From Isoetes taiwanensis (lineage: Eukaryota; Streptophyta; Lycopodiopsida; Isoetales; Isoetaceae): a stretch of 64,000 nucleotides of DNA. Position 1 is the first letter of the stretch, and each line of letters starts with the position of its first letter. The position numbers and the translations under genes were made by a program. The stretch spans positions 62,001 through 126,000 of the forward strand of contig JAJEKV010000331.1 in NCBI GenBank assembly GCA_021234155.1, given 5' to 3'. Below the pieces are notes generated by a model. The model was not told where the DNA came from. It saw only the letters and a program-made list of their open reading frames with translations, and did not search any database. Below are positions 1 through 12,559 of the stretch, piece after piece.

Positions 1-3000
1 AATTGACCCATCCGCAAAGTGTGCACGGGAGGGGCGGATGGAGTGGACAACCCTAGCCGATGTTCTATGCCCGCCAACGCCATGCCAAGACTCTGGCCCG
101 GCTGATCTCTTGAGGCCCGGCCGTGGCCGATCCTCATTGGAGTGCGAGCCGGGTAGAACCGGGGTTTGGGCGTTTTCTTAGGTTTAGATGCATATTCTAT
201 GCCAATGGTATTTGGATGGATCGCCACCCTTCGTGGTGGTTATTTATGTATAGTTGTCTTTGTGTGCTAACCCTTGTATTCATGCTTCCGGTAGGAGTCC
301 CGTTGAAGGCGTGGGCCGAATGACCCCTTCGTGTCCTTCTTTTGGGCATCATTTCATAGATGGCCCGAAATAGACGGAGGGCCCTGCTCATGGTGAGATG
401 ATTGCCATGGGAGGGAAAGTCCCGTGTGTATACAGTAGGGTCGATATATTCAGGAGCGTCACACATATAATTCTTGAGTAGATGTTTACATGGTATTTGA
501 CCTATGAATTGTTCGAGACGTGTTTATGTTGATCCATGCGCTAGATTCATGCAAAGCACATGCCAGAAGTAAGGTTCTTGCCCTTAATTATCCATGCTTG
601 CATCATGTATTAATGTCATTTCCTTTCATTGCAGATTATGCACCCAAGATCCAGATATTCGTCCCACTCGCCTTGGTCTGTTTTTTTTTCTTTGCATGCT
701 CTCTGAGTTGTAGAGTTATTTATACAGGGTTTATCTTTGTGCGTGAAATTTGTAAGTGGTTGTAACTCTTTTTAGGAGTTGTGAGATTGCAAAGCTCCAT
801 TAAGAAACTTTACTTAAAGTACAGCCATGGAGCATTTAATAGAATTTTAAGCCCCTCTAAATTCCCTTAAACATAGTTGCAGCTATGATGCAGGGACAGA
901 GGATGAGCCTGTCTTGGCGCACTTCGTGCCAGTCAAAAGGAAGACATCATCAAGAAAGTCAGCACACAATTGAATCTACCTCTGGTGCAAATAGGAATAG
1001 AGGTTACTAGAACTCTCCATGTTCCTCTACCTTCATTATGAGAAGCATGTGGTGGTCGAAACTTCAAGCTCATGCTTTCAAACTGTTCACTAGGTAAAAT
1101 TTTGCTTTGCTTGGATTATGAATCTACATGGTTCATGAGTGATGCTTGGCCAAGGTCTGTATTGTTTCTCTCAAGCAGTATTTATTTGGATGTCTTTCAG
1201 TCTTTTGTTTTAAAGGGCCTTAACTGGAATATATGGAATATTTTCATTATATTGTCAATTCATTTTGTCTGCTGCAGTACATATATTTCAAGGTCGGAGC
1301 GCCTTTGGAGCCTTCATTGACGTTTTGGGAGTACACTTGGACCTTCTGAGTGTTTTTCCTGGCAAGGTACATAGATCTGAGTGGGCTCTTTGTTTTAGAT
1401 TGGTTTCATTTAACGTAGGTAGCATAAAAATTGAAAATGGAAAGATTCTTAATATTCATTTGTATAGCTGCAGAAAGCCTTGCAGACATCATTGTTTATG
1501 TAGACATGTATATTCTTGGGTGTGTTAGATAAGGGTTTATAATTACATGGCCTAGGGTAGCATTTACAAATGAAACCTCCATTTCTTTGCATGGTGCCCG
1601 ATATTCTTTGAGACCTTCATTTCTTGCATGATAGTATGTGTGACTGACAAATGGACACTTCATTTTTGAGTTTTGAATGCCCACGATGCCCAAGGGCCTT
1701 CCAATATCACTTGAATCTATATGAGGGATTTAAATGTTGGGACTCTTTTGTCTCAATCAATTCCAAGCGGTGCTTTTGAAGATTCAATTCCAAGCAGGCA
1801 TCTGAAGATATCCCTTCTGTTGCAAATTTGACTCGGAGAAGTTTTTGTGCTGAGAGTTCCATCCAAATCTGAAGAATGTCAAGGCAACTATGTTTCTTGA
1901 TCTTTGTAGCCAACTATGTTTCTTGATCTTGCTGGATGTGTCCTTTGATTATTCTTTTGTCAAATTTATCCCATTCCCTGATCTTATTTCTTCACTAGAG
2001 GTTTATATTACGTTGTCAATTGCTCAATGGCAAATATTTCTTTCCAGTTTGAAACTGCTTTCGTGGCAAACATTTCCTTCCGGCTATTTTTCGACCTCAC
2101 ATTTACAAGATTATAGACAACATGGATCAGACTGTCCACAGTGTTAGGTAGATAAGATCCATGGCATGAACGATGTACGGATCTGAAGAAATCAGCAATA
2201 AAACTCATGTTAGAGCATAAGAGAATAGATAATGTTTATGTCCAAGTCCCATACATTCTACAATAGTTCTCTGTAGGAAAAAATGTATAGAACTATGGTA
2301 AGAACTATAGCCTATCCATGTACATATGTTCCGCAGTTCCTCAATATCTATCGACATGGCTTAGTTACTTTTTCTTTACCTATATGTATACGCAGCAAAT
2401 CATTATGTTCTACCAATTATACTGACAAGCAAATCTTCTGCCAGTTGTAATGACAGGCAACATACATTGAAGCACTACTCGCGAACTTTAGAAGGTGCTA
2501 ACTGCTCTAATTTATTTCTTGCAATTTCTTCATACCCTAGAGATGTATCAGATTGAACAATTCACAGAACCATGTCAGTGGATCAACTATGAACTGCAAC
2601 ATCTTATGTTTTATTGGATGCCACCATAGGCACTCTCAAATTTTGTTGAGCTTCTGAAGCCATAATGTATAAGAGTGGCCATTTATTTGCAATCTGCAAG
2701 GAAGGCCTTAGGAAATGTTGATTGAGACAAAGATGTTGTACACTAAATTATTTAAACCATTTAAACCACAAATATTAGATCAGGTTTTTTCGTACAACTT
2801 AATTCATGTTGGTTGTAAATAATGATTCTTTATTAGGTAAATTAACACCTTGAGATTCGAAAGAATGGCTAAAGGCATTGGAAGGTAACTAAGCTGAACA
2901 CTAAAGTATGCCATATCATGTATCTACAACTTCAACTTTGCTCAATGAAATCTCAACACAACTGTATTGCAACTTCACCTATTATGCGAAAAGGCCAAGT

Positions 3001-4180
3001 TTGTGAATAATTTGCTTTATAAATCTCCTTTGTTTGCCCTAAGCACATAATCATAACAAGAGTTTTCTAATAATAATCATAACATACTCCCTTCAAATAA
3101 TGTTTACACTAAATAAATAGACAACAACTGAACTCCTCATTGAATCTTATTGAAGCTCTTATGGTGTACTGTCTCATAGGCCGTTTTGGTCTCTGCAGAC
3201 GTTAAAATATTTATCTTCCTTCCTCATCTTTAATTATGAACATGACAATATCTATTCTTTGAACTTTATTTTATTACTTAGAGCAACTACAAAATACTAC
3301 GACAACATACTCTAAAGACCCAGTGTTAGTCCGAGTCCCATCTACACGGGGCTACATGACAAACATTCCAATGTTGCATAGATTTCCATAGGCTTTTGTT
3401 TTAAATGTTGACTAAAAAAATGCTTCATCCATTGAACAACCAATTTGGTACTTTTTACAGGACAATTGGCCAAGCTGCAAATGTAGAATCTTGCATTCTC
3501 AGCATGCCCATAAGATCATGTATGTTGCTCAACGTAATAATCAAACTTGGATTGTAGAAACTCTGTGAAAATGTTGTACCACAAATATTAGTATAGGTTC
3601 TTATCAATATCATTAGCTTAAAAAGCCACGTATTGAAATGATGTTTGAACAAACAAACCACTATAGTTCCTACTCGAACCACATCATATACCTTTAGGTA
3701 ACTAAATCACCAATTTCATCCAACCAAATGCTTCACATTAACTTAGATTTGTACCTATGCCAACGCCGCACTTGGTCTAGTATTCATTAATTTGGTTTCG
3801 GATTTATCAAGCCGTCAAACTTTTGCCCGCTTTGACAAAACAAGAGCCCTCAATTTCTTTCAATATACGATGAACGTTCCGATTGAACACAATTACAACA
3901 TTTTGAGGCAAATATGTAGCATAATAACAGGGGTTTTCTTTGTGTTTTTGCACGCTTTTCACTAAGGTTTTCCTATGATTTGGTTGTCATATTCATCTAG
4001 GTGTACTAAATAGTATTTCTAGAGTGCACCTTTTTTGGCCGATTGATTTCAAAGAAGAGGGCAAATCGTGGTTGTGGTTCTTTTACATTGGGTGCATGCT
4101 TTTTGTTTTATTTTTTATCGATGTGTCATATATGACATCTGGGCATATGCGTATCTTCTAACGGTGAGCCGAGCTTATCG
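1..4180. other. Intergenic AT-rich sequence with no recognised gene
   Basis: I find no reading frame here that I can assign to a family. Open frames are short (under 90 codons), overlap on both strands and show no protein-like composition. The only structure I can point to is a tandem pair of about 25 bp at 1884-1933 (core caactatgtttcttgatctt). Exons of an unrecognised gene could hide here, for example downstream of the pyrimidine-rich stretch ending in TTGCAG near 634, but I cannot support one. Confidence 0.4.
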
Positions 4181-4217
4181 CCATGCAACGGAATTGGGCA
4201 AAGATCACTGCTGAACT

Positions 4218-4452
4218 GATCGGGCCCATCTGGTCGGATCTACTCCGTGGTACGTCTTGTTTTTATTTTAGGTCATACAGCAGCAGCGGCATTTGTGAAG
4301 TCGAATGGGCAAGATCAACGCCTACGATCGGGCCCATCTGGTCGGATCTACTCCCTGGTACGTCCCATATTTTAGGGTTCTTAGATTTGCCACATCATCG
4401 ACCTTGTTTTTATTTTGGGTCATACAGCAGCAGCGGCATTTGTGAAGTCGAA
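4218..4452 (+). repeat. Local tandem duplication, two divergent units
   Basis: The segment starting GATCGGGCCCATCTGGTCGG occurs at 4218 and again at 4326. Both copies run through a shared stretch containing CAGCAGCAGCGGCATTTG to near 4307 and 4452. The second copy carries about 35 extra bases (around 4364-4400). An open frame of 113 codons (4183-4524) runs through both units, so the duplication kept the frame, but I do not recognise the protein and would not call it a gene. Confidence 0.7.
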
Positions 4453-4700
4453 TCAGGGTCGAATCATGGAGTTACCCTGCTTACGGAATGCAAGAACTTA
4501 TTGTTGATTCTTGGTTTTTCATAAGTGTTTATGTTGGCTGCTATCTGCATGTTATAGCTCTTTATCACTAAGAATCTCTGGCATTTGTGAAACCTTTAGC
4601 ATATAGTATGCTCCGAACAGGTTTGGCCATGTATTTTTATGGCAAGCTTACACAAATCAGTTGGATATAAAATTGAAGCAGTTCAAGCAGAGATGCATTT

Positions 4701-5339
4701 GTGAAGCAGAGACGAATTTGTGAAGCAAATCCAGTTTATGCCTGTAGGTTTATACAAAGAGGGAGATCTAGTTCAAGGTTCGAGTTCAAGTTCTTATTAG
4801 CGCTGCTCATGGCTGCACAGCTTGTTTCATCCACAAACAATATGAAATCCCTTGGTCTTAAATTTGTTCAACCGTTTCAGGTAAGAAATATAATTTATTA
4901 GCTTCATTTTGAGCTTAATTGATGGCTGGCATTATCATGTGAGCACATTTGTTTCTATGCGGGCAATTCTTTAATCAATCTGGGCTTCTTACATTCTTCA
5001 TGATTCTAGTTTGATGAAGTCTTTGGCCGTTTAAAAGGGGCAAATATTCAAGCCGCTTTGAATATGATTGCATGCTCGGAAAGAATATCTGCAGAAAAGG
5101 AGGCTTCGTTTGGCTTCGTTTATGGCCTAGTGCAGCATATGGAAGACCATACAGCCAAGATATCTCTTCAGAAACAAACAAAAGTGGTCCCAAAGAATAC
5201 ACTTACTTTTGTCTCCAAACCTGTGGCACCTTTTCTCTTTATACTTTGCTACTCGATTACTATGGGCACCTTTTTCGCTTTATACTTTGCTACTCAATTA
5301 CTTTGGAGCTCGGAAATCTTTTATCTAGTAAAAAGTTGA
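4701..5339 (+). CDS. Two-exon gene fragment, unknown function
   Basis: The first exon ends at 4880 directly before GTAAGAA. The second begins at 5010 directly after a TTCTAG acceptor. The join is in phase 0 and stays open to 5339. The product would be about 170 residues and includes a helical, charged segment (FDEVFGRLKGANIQAAL and on to about residue 130). The last 45 residues are hydrophobic and lie across a tandem repeat (5226-5306), so the true 3' end may be earlier or spliced. The start at 4701 is only the first ATG in frame. I do not recognise the family. The matching splice sites and shared phase are the evidence that it is a real exon pair. Confidence 0.45.
5226..5306. repeat. Tandem repeat, about 40-bp unit, two copies
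   Basis: Two adjacent units share the core CTTTATACTTTGCTACTC and differ by a few substitutions and one base of length. It lies at the end of the possible two-exon gene, where the encoded sequence becomes hydrophobic. Confidence 0.8.
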
Positions 5340-5696
5340 CCTTGTTAAATGTGTTTATCATTTGTTTGTCTATACCATTGTTGTCTTACCTCCTTATACA
5401 AAACTAGAGATGCACATCAATGTTATATGTTCTTACTACAATTTTTATCTTAGTGTATTTGCTAGTACAACGGTTATCTTCTAAAAAAATTTGCTAGTAC
5501 AATGGTTATGCCGGTTCTTTATTTATTCTTCTTGCTCTTTTATTATACATCATCGTAGTTTTTCCCTTTTTTTTCCTTTACATTTTAGCAAGAGACTAGG
5601 TGAATTGCCATTCAACTCAAACCTAGAGGAGGATTCTTGTTATTTTGTTCTATTTCCTTGCTTTTTTGTTAGGGCCCGAAGGGCCCAAATTTTTTT

Positions 5697-6132
5697 TTAA
5701 TATAACTACCATTAACATTAATTAACACAAACCATTGCATCCAACACATTTAAATTAAAATCCCCCTAAAACCCCTTTGGTTTGGGTGCATATTCACACG
5801 GGGGTTATGTAGGGCGAGAGAGCCCTAAATATTTACAATACATGTATAAAATTAACACCATTAAGTATATTTACTCAAACCTTATAGTATTTAGAAAACC
5901 TAAATGTATAGTATACAAAAACTTGTACATGCATACCCCACAAACGAGGATCGCTATGTAACGGTTCAGATCAAGGAATAAAGGGCAAATATGCCCATCC
6001 GACAATGACTCGATGCCCAAGTAACCCCGTGTGAATATGCACCCAAACCAAAGGGGGTTTTAGGGGATTTTAATTTAAATGTGTTGGATGCAATGGTTTG
6101 TGTTAATTAATGTTAATGGTAGTTATATTAAA
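5697..6132. mobile_element. Foldback/MITE-like element with long terminal inverted repeats
   Basis: The left arm (about 5697-5822) is nearly perfectly inverted as the right arm (about 6005-6132). Both outer ends read TTTAATATAACTACC going inward. The arms are about 125 bp and the loop about 180 bp. No transposase frame fits inside, so it would be non-autonomous. Target duplication is ambiguous because the flanks are palindromic; TA is possible. The arm sequence shares nothing with the GGGTGTAAAT family further along. Confidence 0.85.
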
Positions 6133-6220
6133 GAAATACCAATTAAAGGATATGCCAAAATGCATGTTTACTCTGCTATGAAATGCCTTTGTCACGGCTA
6201 CATTGAAGGTTAGCTTTTTG

Positions 6221-7008
6221 GCTGATATTGGAGGAAGAATGCAGCCCTTTGCAACATGTGACAAGGTGATTAACGATCTTATGTGTCGTGGGACCAACAT
6301 TCTCTCCCAAAGTCTTGAAACACCGAAAGCAACGCAGATCCGCAAATGGTTACAAAGTTGAGCTGCTGCAAAATGCATTCATCAACTATTAAAATGTTGA
6401 AACATGAAAATAAACAAGCCTTTGAACAGTTATCATCATCTGCAAATTATCAAACCCGGAACCAGATCAAATGTGTGTCTCAAGTACCATGAATAGGTCG
6501 ATATGGTCCCCGGCTTTGTAATACAAAGAACCTAAGTTACATGCAACATCTAGGGCAGCAAGGCAAGGCTCGCTTATGATGTGAAGACAAATGAACTCCC
6601 CAAAACTCTATTTGACAACAAACTTTATGTCCAATTATAATCAAGAATTTACCTAATGGTGCATCAGGCAGCAAAATAAGCAAAGCATATATGGTGCTTC
6701 CCCCATTGACATCAATATTTGTGAACTAGTTTCTTCATGGCTCATGCACCTACAAGCAGATCATAATGACATAATAAGCCATTTACTTTAAAAGGTCTAG
6801 CAGTAGACATTTGTCTTACAATACCAACCATTCTCAGAATCTCCTTACTTGGAAATTGACCATGCTGGATTGGACTTTAAACTGCCATGCATGGTATAGT
6901 AGAACATAATTGCATCTCAGCTTTGTAAACAAGTCTTTGAATAGTTTCCATCATCGCAAATAATGTATATCAAACCGAATTCATTATCAAATGTGTTCTT
7001 GCTTGCCT
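6221..7008 (+). repeat. Direct repeat R, copy 1
   Basis: This segment, starting GCTGATATTGGAGGAAG and ending near TTCTTGCTTGCCT, recurs as a direct copy at 8464-9250 with high identity over about 785 bp. The differences are short replaced patches and one-base gaps rather than scattered substitutions. The two copies bracket a 1.46-kb block, which looks LTR-like, but the ends lack a clear TG...CA pair and I see no flanking duplication. No reading frame is convincing. Confidence 0.85.
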
Positions 7009-8465
7009 CATTTAACAGTCGCTGTCGCTGATCAAGAAAGTCAAAAAGGGTTTCGAGAGGAGGTGACACACTTACATGACTTCAGTTTTGTACATAAAAA
7101 ATGTAACTTCAAAAACGCTTTGGTAGAATGTACCATTGTGCACATAATGGCTGCAATTGGAACATTGGTTGCAGATATGTTCTTTTAGGCCAAGCATGCA
7201 TTGGCAACTAAAAAGTTGCTTCCAACTCTTTTTGGAACCAAACCTTTGGTAAACATTAAGATTGCGTATTTGCCAAGAATGGGTAAATATTCGCAGTGCT
7301 TTATCTTGGAATTAATGATTTTGTATTCCATGTCTTTATTTAAAGCTTCTTCAAAATCCTCCCTTAGTCAATTTAGGCATGTCAACCTTACATCATAGAT
7401 GGCAATTATCGTTAGCCAATCTGAATCCACAAGCCCATACTTTTGCCTAGCCCTACCCCCAAATGCAATTATGGACCTCTTACTTTTGCCTTGCATAGCT
7501 TCTAGTACTATTAAATGTTTTTTTTTTAATTAGGGATAAAAAAAAGATTTTTAATTTACTTGGTGAGAATGATACAATGCCACATGGCGGGGGTGCATCC
7601 GATCTCTGAATTTATGAGATGGGGATAGCTACATGGCTCTTAGCTTGTACTATTCTCGCTTTTTGACTTAGAGCCTAATACTATTAAAATTGCTTCATTA
7701 GCCAATCATGATAGATGGCATTGTAAGATATTTTGACATGCTGAATGCAAGACAATATCTATCCACTTTTCTATCCATGAGTAATTCAGAAGTGCATGCT
7801 TCTGTCTCTATAGTTTCTCAACATGCTAAGGTTTTTCTCTCGAAAACTATTCTGGCTTTTTTTTAATCCCGGGAAGAATAGGTCGGTGTTTTCTATGTTT
7901 GGGTCCCATAGGCCGATTGGTCCTTGGTCTTCATGGATGATGAAATTCAATTCAATTCAATTAACTTTCTATCAATAATTACCCCCTTCGTTTGCAATTA
8001 TGGACCTTAGAGATCAAGACTCTTAGTTTGACTTGCATAGCTTCTAGTACTATCAAAAGTGCTTCAAATCCATTAGCCAAGATTGTGATGCATGCCCATG
8101 TTGTTGTACCCTGACCTTACCTGGTACTCAGCAGATACATTCTGTCTCAACTATAAACCCAAATGGCCCAACAAAGCTGCTTTATAGGCCCCTCTCTTAT
8201 TTTTGTGATCCTTGCATGAACTTCGATTGGTTGAATTGTGACCACAAACAACACTGTAGTGAATAGTCCCTAAAAAGTTTGGAGCCCACATATCATATTG
8301 CATCACATGGAGAAGCTAAAAATGAAGTTGATGTGTTGTATGCGTAAGACGAGCTTGGTTTAGATGACAATGTAGGAGTTTGAGATGTTTTGTATCATTT
8401 GCAGCACCAGACAATGTGGAAGGTGTCTCATACTATGTTCTAATATGTACCGGGGAAAAACACGC
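7005..8465 (+). repeat. Duplicated block A, carrying the 3' end of a kinase gene copy
   Basis: The block is present in inverted orientation as 53796 down to 52637 continuing at 43451 down to 43200, where element 2 has split it. Its left end carries the last codons of the kinase found at 53772-54718 (frame reading PHLTV) followed by the same 3' flank. Beyond this block the two loci differ completely. It is therefore a truncated paralogue of the kinase 3' region. Position 8214-8217 (GCAT) is the uninterrupted insertion site corresponding to element 2. Confidence 0.9.
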
Positions 8466-9250
8466 TGATATTGGAGGAAGAATGCAGACCCTTTGCAACA
8501 TGTGACAAGGTGATTAACGCATCTTATGTGTCAGGACCAACATTCTCTCCCAAAGTCTTGGAAACACCGAAAAGCAAGATTCGCTAATGGTTACAGGTTG
8601 AGCTGCCGCAAAATGCATTCATCAACTATTAAAATGTTGAAACATGAAAATAAACAAGCCTTTGAACAGTTTTCATCATCTGCAAATTATCAAACCAGAA
8701 TTCGTATCAAATGTGTGTCTCAAGTACCATGAATAGGTCAATATGGTCCGCTGGCTTTGTAATACAAAGAACCTAAGTTACATGCAACATCTAGGCAGAG
8801 CAAGGCTCTGCCTGCTTATGATGTGAAGACAAATGAACTCCCCAAAACTCTATTTGACAACAAACTTTATGTCCAATTATAATCGAGAATTTACCTAATG
8901 GTGCATCGGTGACAAAATAAGCAAAGCATATATGGTGCTTCCCCATTGACATCAATATTTGTGAACTAGTTTCTTCATGGCTCATGCACCTACAAGCGGC
9001 ATCATAATGACATAATAAGCCATTTACTTTAAAAGGTCTAGCAGTAGACATTTGTCTTACAATACCAACCATTCTCAGAATCTCCTTACTTGGAAATTGA
9101 CCATGCTGGATTGGACTTTAAACTGCCATGCATGGTATAGTAGAACATAATTGCATCTCAGCTTTGTAAACAAGTCTTTGAATAGTTTCCATCATCTGCA
9201 AATAATGTATATCAAACCAGAATTCGTATCAAATGTGTTCTTACTTGCCT
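8464..9250 (+). repeat. Direct repeat R, copy 2
   Basis: This is the second copy of the repeat at 6221-7008, in the same orientation, with high identity. It abuts the right end of block A. The order R, A, R could arise from a tandem duplication with loss, or from an element with long terminal repeats that picked up host sequence. The sequence does not decide between these. Confidence 0.85.
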
Positions 9251-9559
9251 TCCATCACAAGAACCTGCCAAGTTTGGTATATCTACAATAAAAAAACAGG
9301 CATGACAGTGAATCTATGGGCCACAGTATAAGCATGACCATCATGTTGTGTTGATACTAGCCTGCAAAAACCAACCACTAAGCCTGCAAATCTCAAGTAT
9401 ATTAAACATTCACAGAAATTATCCAATCCCTCCATTTCAGAGTTTTTAGAAATCTGTTAACTTTTTTTTTTAAATCTAAACGGGAAAGAAAATTCAAAAA
9501 TGTTCTTTATTATTCAATGATATTGAATACAAAATTCTTCCTTCTGATACAACCTTAAA

Positions 9560-12540
9560 CCTTTGTCTTTTTCCTTGGTTTATTCTGCTTGCAAACCTTT
9601 CTTTGCCTTGGTTCTTTTTCTGTTGCCTATCCCATTCTTTTGCTTCTTCCATTGGCCACATGTACCAGCCTTTTTATTTCTGGCCACTACCTTCTTCCTA
9701 ACTGCCCTTAGGATGTCTTGTTTCCATCGTGTCTTCTTCTTGGCTATGGAATGGGCACTTGCCAATGTTTTAGAATTAGGCGGTGGTAAAGAGTCAATGA
9801 TATGCTCGTGTGCTTCTAAAGGTAAATGGTATACATTGTCTTCATTTACATCAGCAATCAAATCTACCTTTGCGCTTATCACGAGGTGTGAATAACAATT
9901 AACATCAGGCATATTACTTAACAACTCGTATCTATCTTCACCCAGGAACTTGTAATATTTACCTGTTAGAATTACCTATTGCCTGCTAAATTTTGAACCC
10001 CAGTGATCTTTGAATGCATTTTCCACCACGTGTTTGGGTTCAGTACACTTCACAATCCATAAGTCAACATTTTCTTCATTATTTTCTTCCGCAGATTTCC
10101 ATTGGTTGTCCCCTTCATATTGGACATGAGTCATAGCTGCCTCTTTTTGCATGATCTCAGGCTTCAACGTTGAATATGTATACCGACAAAGTCTCTTCAA
10201 ATGCTTACACCTATTCCATAACTCCTTCCAACAGTTTGTACGAAAGCAAGACAAAGCTCTGTAAGCCACCATAATAGGCCTATCTCGACAAATTGATCTG
10301 ATAGAATGGATGTTTTAGGTTCCCAAAGTATCACAGTCATATTTTATTCTCCTGCAAATATCCTTTACCTTTACAAGCCAAATAACCAGCGTACACACAA
10401 AGACTAGATTAGCAACATAGAATACATAGACATTTTGTGCATCTTTTATTGAGCTTTAAACTGCTTGTTTATGCTGCAGGGATTTGCATATGCTGCTGCA
10501 CTCTAACAGATTATGTTCAAGTGGGCATAATGGACTTTTGTTTACTGCAATAGCTATGCATGTAAATACCACTTAGGCACACATAACAAATGAAAGATTT
10601 TTAGCATAGATAAGAAATAATTTAATGCATTGCCATATCCAATCATACTTTTGAACCTAGCATTCTAAACGGGTTATGGTCAAATGTGAAACATAGACTA
10701 CATTAGACTAAATAACATGTGCATATACGTACTTACATGAATGTGCATGAATTAGTGCCGCACTGATGATGCCGTGACAAAAATACCAAACTAAGAAATG
10801 AATCTGCATCCCAAAGATTCGTAAAAGGTGTATTATCCCCTTCAAAGACATTAGAGGAAAAAAATGAGATCACATTCTGGTCCCATTAAGGGATGCTTAA
10901 AATGCCATGTCACTTTTTAAACTGTCCAATAAGAGAAGAGCTCCAAAAGATATCTAATTCCAAGATTATGTGGGCACTGTAATTAATGCACGTTGCAACT
11001 AACTCTCAGAGAATAATGTTTTCATTATAACTTTTGATCCGTAACTCCGATTCAAATTTTTTTTTGTAGCAAGTGGGTTCGTCTTCACAAGATCTATCTA
11101 GTGATAATCCATTCATATACCTTTTTATGATATAAATATATAAGAAATAAGCAAAAATCATATTTTTTCAAGGTTAACGATATGACCATATTGAAATACA
11201 TCATAACCATATGTCATTGGAAAGATCTTTTCATTCCGCATCTAATGCAACAAACGCCGCAACATTTTGACGCAAACCTTGACTATCATTAGCTTGATAA
11301 AACCTTCCTAAATAGTAAAAGGCCTTGAGGATTTGAACTGTGATGCACATCCATCGGACAGAAAATATGTTTTGAATATTTTACACCTTTACTTATCAAA
11401 TAATCAAGATGCTTTTGGAAGCAATCTTTGTATGAATAAAGTGTCATGCTCTCAATCGTCGACATGTAAAAATGACCTTCTTTCACAAGTTTACGATAAC
11501 CAACGATAAGATTAGGATCTTCACCTTCCTTTAAATGTCCAGAAGAGATGTGCACAAGTATTGAACATTGTTCGTTTCTCCAATGCATTGTTTAGATCTC
11601 TTCTTTGAATCTTGAATGTATAATTCGTGAAGTCAGCAGCCGTATTACGGCCGTGTCTTTTGGAAATGTTTACAAACATTCCTTGGTGATAAGCTTTGCC
11701 ATCGTGCGTATGATTATGAGGAATGAATTGCTTTATGACCGCATCTGCATAACAAACTCATGCAAGGGAGTGTTCTTGTAAGCCAACTTCATCACATCCT
11801 TGCTTTTGACAATTGGTTTTCCCCTTTGCCTACATCCTTTACAAAAGACTCTTTGACACGCAACATAATAGACTAGTCACCATGCATGCATTAACCAATG
11901 TGGCATGACGTAAAAATACTATCTATCTATCTATTAACCAAAATATATAGTTGGTCAATCGGTCAATCCTAGATCATTCCACAAAAAGCATAGGCTGGAA
12001 TTAGAGGGCAAATACACTAGCAAAAAGCAATTAACTATTCAATGGACAAAAGAAAATTGATTACAAATTTTAAAAGACTATCAATGAAACGATAAATTTC
12101 TAGCAAAAGATAACAAGCAATTACATACCTATGTCTCTTCTAGTAAGTGAGTGGGATGCAGATTATACGGATTTGCTAGTTTTTGACCGTTACTATGTCT
12201 CCTCAATTTAATCACCTGCCTTTTATTTGGAGAGACTCTAGTTTCAGAAATCCAAAAGTTGTAACAGTCTGCCTATCAGATCTGCTCTTCCTCTTGAACA
12301 TGGACCAAGGTCCTCCAAATTCAGCGATTCCTTTTGTCCAACACAAAGATAGACAGCCCTTCTCTTCATGTTCAAGGCCTTTGCAACCGCTGATCGATTG
12401 CTATATGAATTGACAACCATCATCAAAGTAGATGATCTGGCTTGGTTAACATCTATAGTCCTGCCACGTTTTTGGCTTTAAAGAGTCTCTTTCACATTCT
12501 CAACAACATGCTTGTATATGCCTTATCCTTTATTATAAAG
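9560..12540 (-). pseudogene. Diverged relative of the element 1/2 transposase, frameshifted
   Basis: Read on the minus strand, this region has the same protein blocks as the plus-strand genes of elements 1 and 2, in the same order. Near 12480-12350 is an N-terminal block (QARSSTL...). At 11588-11289 are a QCSILVH block and HFY-type and KHIF motifs. A one-base shift then reaches SDGCASQFKSSRPF and YYLGRFY (about 11370-11285). At 10272-9976 is VAYRALSCF with its downstream domain. At 9950-9580 is the C-terminal block (YELLSN...YSHLV) with a lysine/arginine-rich tail not seen in the other two. The first catalytic motif is degraded (no SDD). I see no GGGTGTAAAT ends and no phosphatase-like partner gene nearby. 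It is most likely a fragment of an older subfamily. Confidence 0.65.
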
Positions 12541-12559
12541 TTTTAGTGTATGTCGTGCA

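Noticed and set aside
6221-9250. A canonical LTR retrotransposon
   Set aside because: The direct repeats lack TG...CA ends, primer-binding site, purine tract and flanking duplication, and the interior is host-like sequence shared with the kinase locus.
9563-9895. 110-codon plus-strand hydrophobic frame
   Set aside because: It is antisense to the basic C-terminal tail of the third transposase copy.
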